From positions 1-36,273 of the forward strand of contig CANCCJ010000021.1 in the NCBI GenBank assembly GCA_947374535.1: 36,273 bases of DNA, in the 5' to 3' direction. Source of the DNA: Comamonadaceae bacterium (GTDB lineage Bacteria; Pseudomonadota; Gammaproteobacteria; Burkholderiales; Burkholderiaceae). Shown here piece by piece: positions 33,629-36,273 of the stretch. The first letter of the stretch is position 1. Each line of letters begins with the position of its first letter. Below the pieces are notes generated by a model. That model saw nothing but the letters and a program-made list of their open reading frames with translations. It ran no database searches and had not been told where the DNA came from. The position numbers and the translations under genes are program-made.

Positions 33629-33949
33629 ATGACCGAAAGCTTTTTCTTTCATGGCGAACAAAATGCCGAAAGCACCAAATACGTGCTGCGTTTGTATGTG
33701 GCTGGCACGACGCCACGTTCGTTAACAGCCATTGCAAACATCCAAAAGATTTGCGACACCTATTTGAACAATCGGTACACCTTGCAAGTGATCGATTTGT
33801 ACAAACAACCCCAGTTGGCCATGGGCGAACAAATCATTGCGGTGCCCACCCTCATCAAAGAGCTGCCCCCGCCCATTCGCCGAATCATTGGTGACCTGTC
33901 GGACACCGACAAGGTGTTGGTTGGCCTCGATATCCGCTTGAAAACTTGA
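33629..33949 (+). CDS. kaiB: KaiB circadian-clock-type protein
   Basis: The 106-residue protein is KaiB along nearly its full length. YVLRLYVAGTTPRSLTAIAN (18-37) is the N-terminal thioredoxin-like half. It is followed by LQVIDLYKQPQLAMGEQIIA, VPTLIKELPPPIRRIIGDLS (72-91) and DKVLVGLDI. The Gly-Leu-Asp at 99-101 corresponds to the Gly and Asp at which mutations lock cyanobacterial KaiB in its fold-switched, KaiC-binding state. In cyanobacteria KaiB binds KaiC and then KaiA or SasA; proteobacterial KaiB proteins occur with KaiC in stress or timing systems. No kaiC or kaiA is in this window. The ATG at 33629 has a good AGAGGGA site and starts the family region; an upstream GTG at 33575 is less likely. 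Confidence 0.93.
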   Translation: MTESFFFHGEQNAESTKYVLRLYVAGTTPRSLTAIANIQKICDTYLNNRYTLQVIDLYKQPQLAMGEQIIAVPTLIKELPPPIRRIIGDLSDTDKVLVGLDIRLKT

Positions 33950-33955
33950 ACGTCT

Positions 33956-36273
33956 TCAAGCGTCTGTTTTCAAGTTGTGGTTCGCTAGCAGGTTGTTGAT
34001 GATGTTTGCGTCTGTTGCGCTGGTTGCCAAGCCTAAGCTGGCTTTGAAGGCATCCAAGGTGGCGTAGTTGGTCAAGGCGATGGTTTGCGTGGGTGCCCCA
34101 GCGGGGTTAACACCCAATGGGTCAATCGATAACACAGCGTGGGAGCCGTCCTGCGTGAAATGCAAGAAATTGGTTAAGTTATTCAGAGCAATGCCAGAGC
34201 CATCGTGCTCACCCTGCAATAAGTCCTTCAAGTCCAGCACATCGCCGCCTACCCCCGGCGTGAAGTCGGTGATCCTATCCACCGCAGGCGTGGTGCTGGT
34301 GCCTTGGTCCGCCAAGCTCCACTTGAACGTATCGGCGCCTAAGCCACCCGTCAAAATGTCCTGCCCTGATCCGCCAATCAACACATCGTTACCACTGCCT
34401 CCGCCTAAAGCGTCGTTGCCACTGGTGCCGGTCAAGGTGTGGCTGTTCTGTTCTGTAATCACCACAGATCCAGAGACGTTGTCGCCATCACCATCGGTGG
34501 CGCTGTAGCCAAAGTTGATGTCTTTGGTCATGGTGTCATCCAACGTGTAAGACACAAATGAAGCGATGCGCATTGATGTACTACTGCCCGGCGCAAGTGT
34601 GATGTAGTCAAGATTGCCACCACCGGGCGCTGTGATGAGAAATGTGCCGTCAGGTGCTAGGTCACTGACATGAACCGTGATGACCCCACTGCTGGCACCA
34701 CCCACTGCAAACGCGTTGTAAGTCAAGGTTTCAGAACCCGTCATGCTGGACACACCTATTTTGACAGCGTAGATCAAATCGGGCACGCCAGCACCTACTG
34801 AGCTGGCACCTTCGTTGTCCATATCAAAAGTCATGGTTTCACCTGTGTCGAACAGATTGTTATTGACGCCCATGCCTTGTTGACTTGGATTGATAGACCC
34901 GCTGCCAGTGATTTTGATCGCCCAATTTCCTGCGCTTTCATTAGAGGTGAACACATCGTTGGTGTCGATGTAATAAGCTGGCTGTGGCCCACCTGCACCA
35001 ACGCTAGAAGTCAAATCAGGTGTGATGACCGCAAGGTCCAACATGGCACTCTGCGTGAAGGCATAGCTGCCATCTGAATTGGCATGCATGGTGAAGACGG
35101 TAGGTCCCGAGGCTCCTGCAGTGGCGGTGATGGTGGAGCCGTCCACACTGGTGGTGTAGACCAAAGCAACGCCATCTGAAGTTAACCCACCGGCGGGAGG
35201 TGTGATGTCTGTGATGCTCACATGGTCACCGCTGAGGTCGGCCCCAATGATTGCCAAGGTGCCATTGAGCACAGAGTTGGCGCTGTTTTGAATGTGGCCA
35301 GGTGTAACGGCGGCAATAGGGGCGTCGTCCATGATGCGGATTTGCAAGTCCGTTGGCGTTGAGGACTCGCCGTTGTTACCCGTCACAAAGACAAAGTTAC
35401 CCGTGTCATCCACAAAGGTGCTGGAGGGTAATGGATCATGAACACTGCCATTGAGCGTGTAACTGAAACTAATGGTCGCCGTGTGGTCGCCGTCGCTACT
35501 GGTGTAACCCGTGAGCACCAAAGTTCCCTCGCCAGTGTCGAGTGGGTGTGCAGCCAGATAAGCAGGCGATTCAAGCTCCGCTAGCGTGAACACGGTGCCC
35601 AGCACACTGACGCTCGCGATGCCATCGTTCGATGCGACAGAAAAGCTGTCATTGACGGTGGCGCTCGGGTCGCTGCTGGTTGGCTCTGGGTATAACAGTT
35701 CCGTTGTGCCCGTAGGTAAACCTGACTCATACACTGTCGAATTGGGTAAACCTGCCGCATGCACCGACACGCTTTCGGTGTTGTCTCCTTGGATGGTGAT
35801 GGTGAGGTGCGCGGTGCTGGTGCTGGTGCTTCCGTCAGCGTCATGCATGGTGTAGTTCAAATCAAAACTCAAGTTGTCTGTGGACGTCAGCGCTTGTGTA
35901 GCCGGGCGACTCGTGTCCAGCACATAGCTCCAACTACCGTCTGAGTTTTGCGACAAGGCCCCGTAGGTGTTGAGCGCTGCGATAGTTGGTGCATCTCCTG
36001 ATAAATCCCACGCAGTGAACGCCTTTGGTATGTCGGCACCCGAGATGTCATTGGTCAAGACGTTGCCGCTGATCGAACTCACTGTGTCGTCAGAGACAAC
36101 GAACGGACCATCGTTCACCGCAATGGGGTGGTCATCCACGATGCCCACGGTGAGGGTGACCGGCGCAGAGGTGGTTGCGGTATCTGCCGTCGTAGTCAGC
36201 GTGAACACGTTTTGTTCTGGTGCAATCGAGTCAGCCGACGTCAACTGATAGGTGTACGACGCCACGCCCGTGC
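33956..36273 (-). CDS. Large RTX/VCBS-repeat adhesin, C-terminal part (partial), type I secreted
   Basis: The frame is open to the right edge, so at least 772 residues are the C-terminal part of a longer protein. From the window edge inward come a VCBS-type repeat (about 36130-35760: DDHPIAVNDGPF), Ig-like segments, and a T1SS-143-type repeat (DDAPIAAVTPGH, about 35340-34990). A long beta-rich segment is followed by RTX calcium-binding nonapeptides (GSGNDVLIGGSGQDILTGG, about 34335-34440). The end is a VCA0849-type secretion signal (GADTFKWSLADQG, DRITDFTPGVGGDVLDLKDL). Such proteins are exported by type I systems and mediate attachment or biofilm formation. No transporter genes are in view. 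The stop lies 6 bp from the kaiB stop. Confidence 0.9.
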   Translation of the reverse strand, partial: TGVASYTYQLTSADSIAPEQNVFTLTTTADTATTSAPVTLTVGIVDDHPIAVNDGPFVVSDDTVSSISGNVLTNDISGADIPKAFTAWDLSGDAPTIAALNTYGALSQNSDGSWSYVLDTSRPATQALTSTDNLSFDLNYTMHDADGSTSTSTAHLTITIQGDNTESVSVHAAGLPNSTVYESGLPTGTTELLYPEPTSSDPSATVNDSFSVASNDGIASVSVLGTVFTLAELESPAYLAAHPLDTGEGTLVLTGYTSSDGDHTATISFSYTLNGSVHDPLPSSTFVDDTGNFVFVTGNNGESSTPTDLQIRIMDDAPIAAVTPGHIQNSANSVLNGTLAIIGADLSGDHVSITDITPPAGGLTSDGVALVYTTSVDGSTITATAGASGPTVFTMHANSDGSYAFTQSAMLDLAVITPDLTSSVGAGGPQPAYYIDTNDVFTSNESAGNWAIKITGSGSINPSQQGMGVNNNLFDTGETMTFDMDNEGASSVGAGVPDLIYAVKIGVSSMTGSETLTYNAFAVGGASSGVITVHVSDLAPDGTFLITAPGGGNLDYITLAPGSSTSMRIASFVSYTLDDTMTKDINFGYSATDGDGDNVSGSVVITEQNSHTLTGTSGNDALGGGSGNDVLIGGSGQDILTGGLGADTFKWSLADQGTSTTPAVDRITDFTPGVGGDVLDLKDLLQGEHDGSGIALNNLTNFLHFTQDGSHAVLSIDPLGVNPAGAPTQTIALTNYATLDAFKASLGLATSATDANIINNLLANHNLKTDA

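Noticed and set aside
1..36273. tRNA or rRNA genes, CRISPR arrays, insertion sequences and phage genes
   Set aside because: I saw no cloverleaf-like tRNA ends, regularly spaced repeats, transposase or integrase reading frames or terminal inverted repeats. Short repeats such as GCGAACAGTT at 5109 and 5159 look like chance.

Overview
The window looks like a chromosomal segment of a betaproteobacterium of the order Burkholderiales, probably Comamonadaceae. The grounds are the dnaG-rpoD pair with an Ala/Lys/Pro-rich N-terminal extension on RpoD, a Lig/Pmd-type protocatechuate dioxygenase, a phasin, an Ior-type molybdenum hydroxylase and a Liv-type ABC transporter. GC content appears moderate and uniform. 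I see no insertion sequence, phage gene, CRISPR array, rRNA or tRNA. The genus cannot be fixed from this sequence alone.

Layout, left to right. 1-2.9 kb: 3' end of dnaG, then rpoD with a strong terminator. 2.9-5.1 kb: two-subunit class III extradiol dioxygenase (ligA, ligB; minus strand) divergent from a LysR-type regulator. 5.2-5.8 kb: exported SYLF-domain protein. 5.9-9.4 kb (minus): molybdenum hydroxylase small and large subunits followed by a ModA-like periplasmic protein. 9.5-11.6 kb: DmeF-type Co/Ni efflux carrier, then two small exported proteins. 11.7-13.1 kb (minus): an outer-membrane barrel protein with one N-terminal haem c motif, resembling Cyc2 porin-cytochromes. 13.3-17.9 kb: complete Liv-type ABC importer (two ATPases, binding protein, two permeases). 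17.9-20.7 kb: overlapping trio of a Stealth phosphotransferase, a DUF2256 zinc-ribbon protein and an iron-sulfur cryptochrome/(6-4) photolyase. 20.7-22.4 kb (minus): MsbA-like ABC exporter. 22.6-26.1 kb: four consecutive genes that all encode exported proteins (CMD-like, metallo-beta-lactamase fold, family 3 binding protein, MetX-like alpha/beta hydrolase). 26.2-27.7 kb: coiled-coil/HTH regulator, a decayed minus-strand remnant of a TpsB-type outer-membrane transporter, and a phasin with terminator. 27.7-33.4 kb (minus): chemosensory operon cheW(double)-mcp-cheA(with receiver)-cheB, without cheR or a separate cheY. 33.6-33.9 kb: a KaiB protein, divergent from that operon. 33.96 kb to the end (minus): C-terminal part of a large RTX/VCBS type I-secreted adhesin.

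How the genes may work together. The strongest candidate for an undescribed system is the right end. A KaiB with the conserved fold-switch residues, but no KaiC in view, shares an intergenic region with a chemosensory operon. That operon's receptor lacks a HAMP domain and its kinase carries its own receiver domain. KaiB also ends 6 bp from the stop codon of a giant adhesin. A role in timed or redox-gated control of adhesion or another non-flagellar output is an inference. Two other regions deserve attention: the Cyc2-like porin-cytochrome, which would imply electron transfer across the outer membrane, and the translationally coupled Stealth/DUF2256/FeS-cryptochrome trio, which joins surface-polysaccharide chemistry to a light or DNA-repair flavoprotein.
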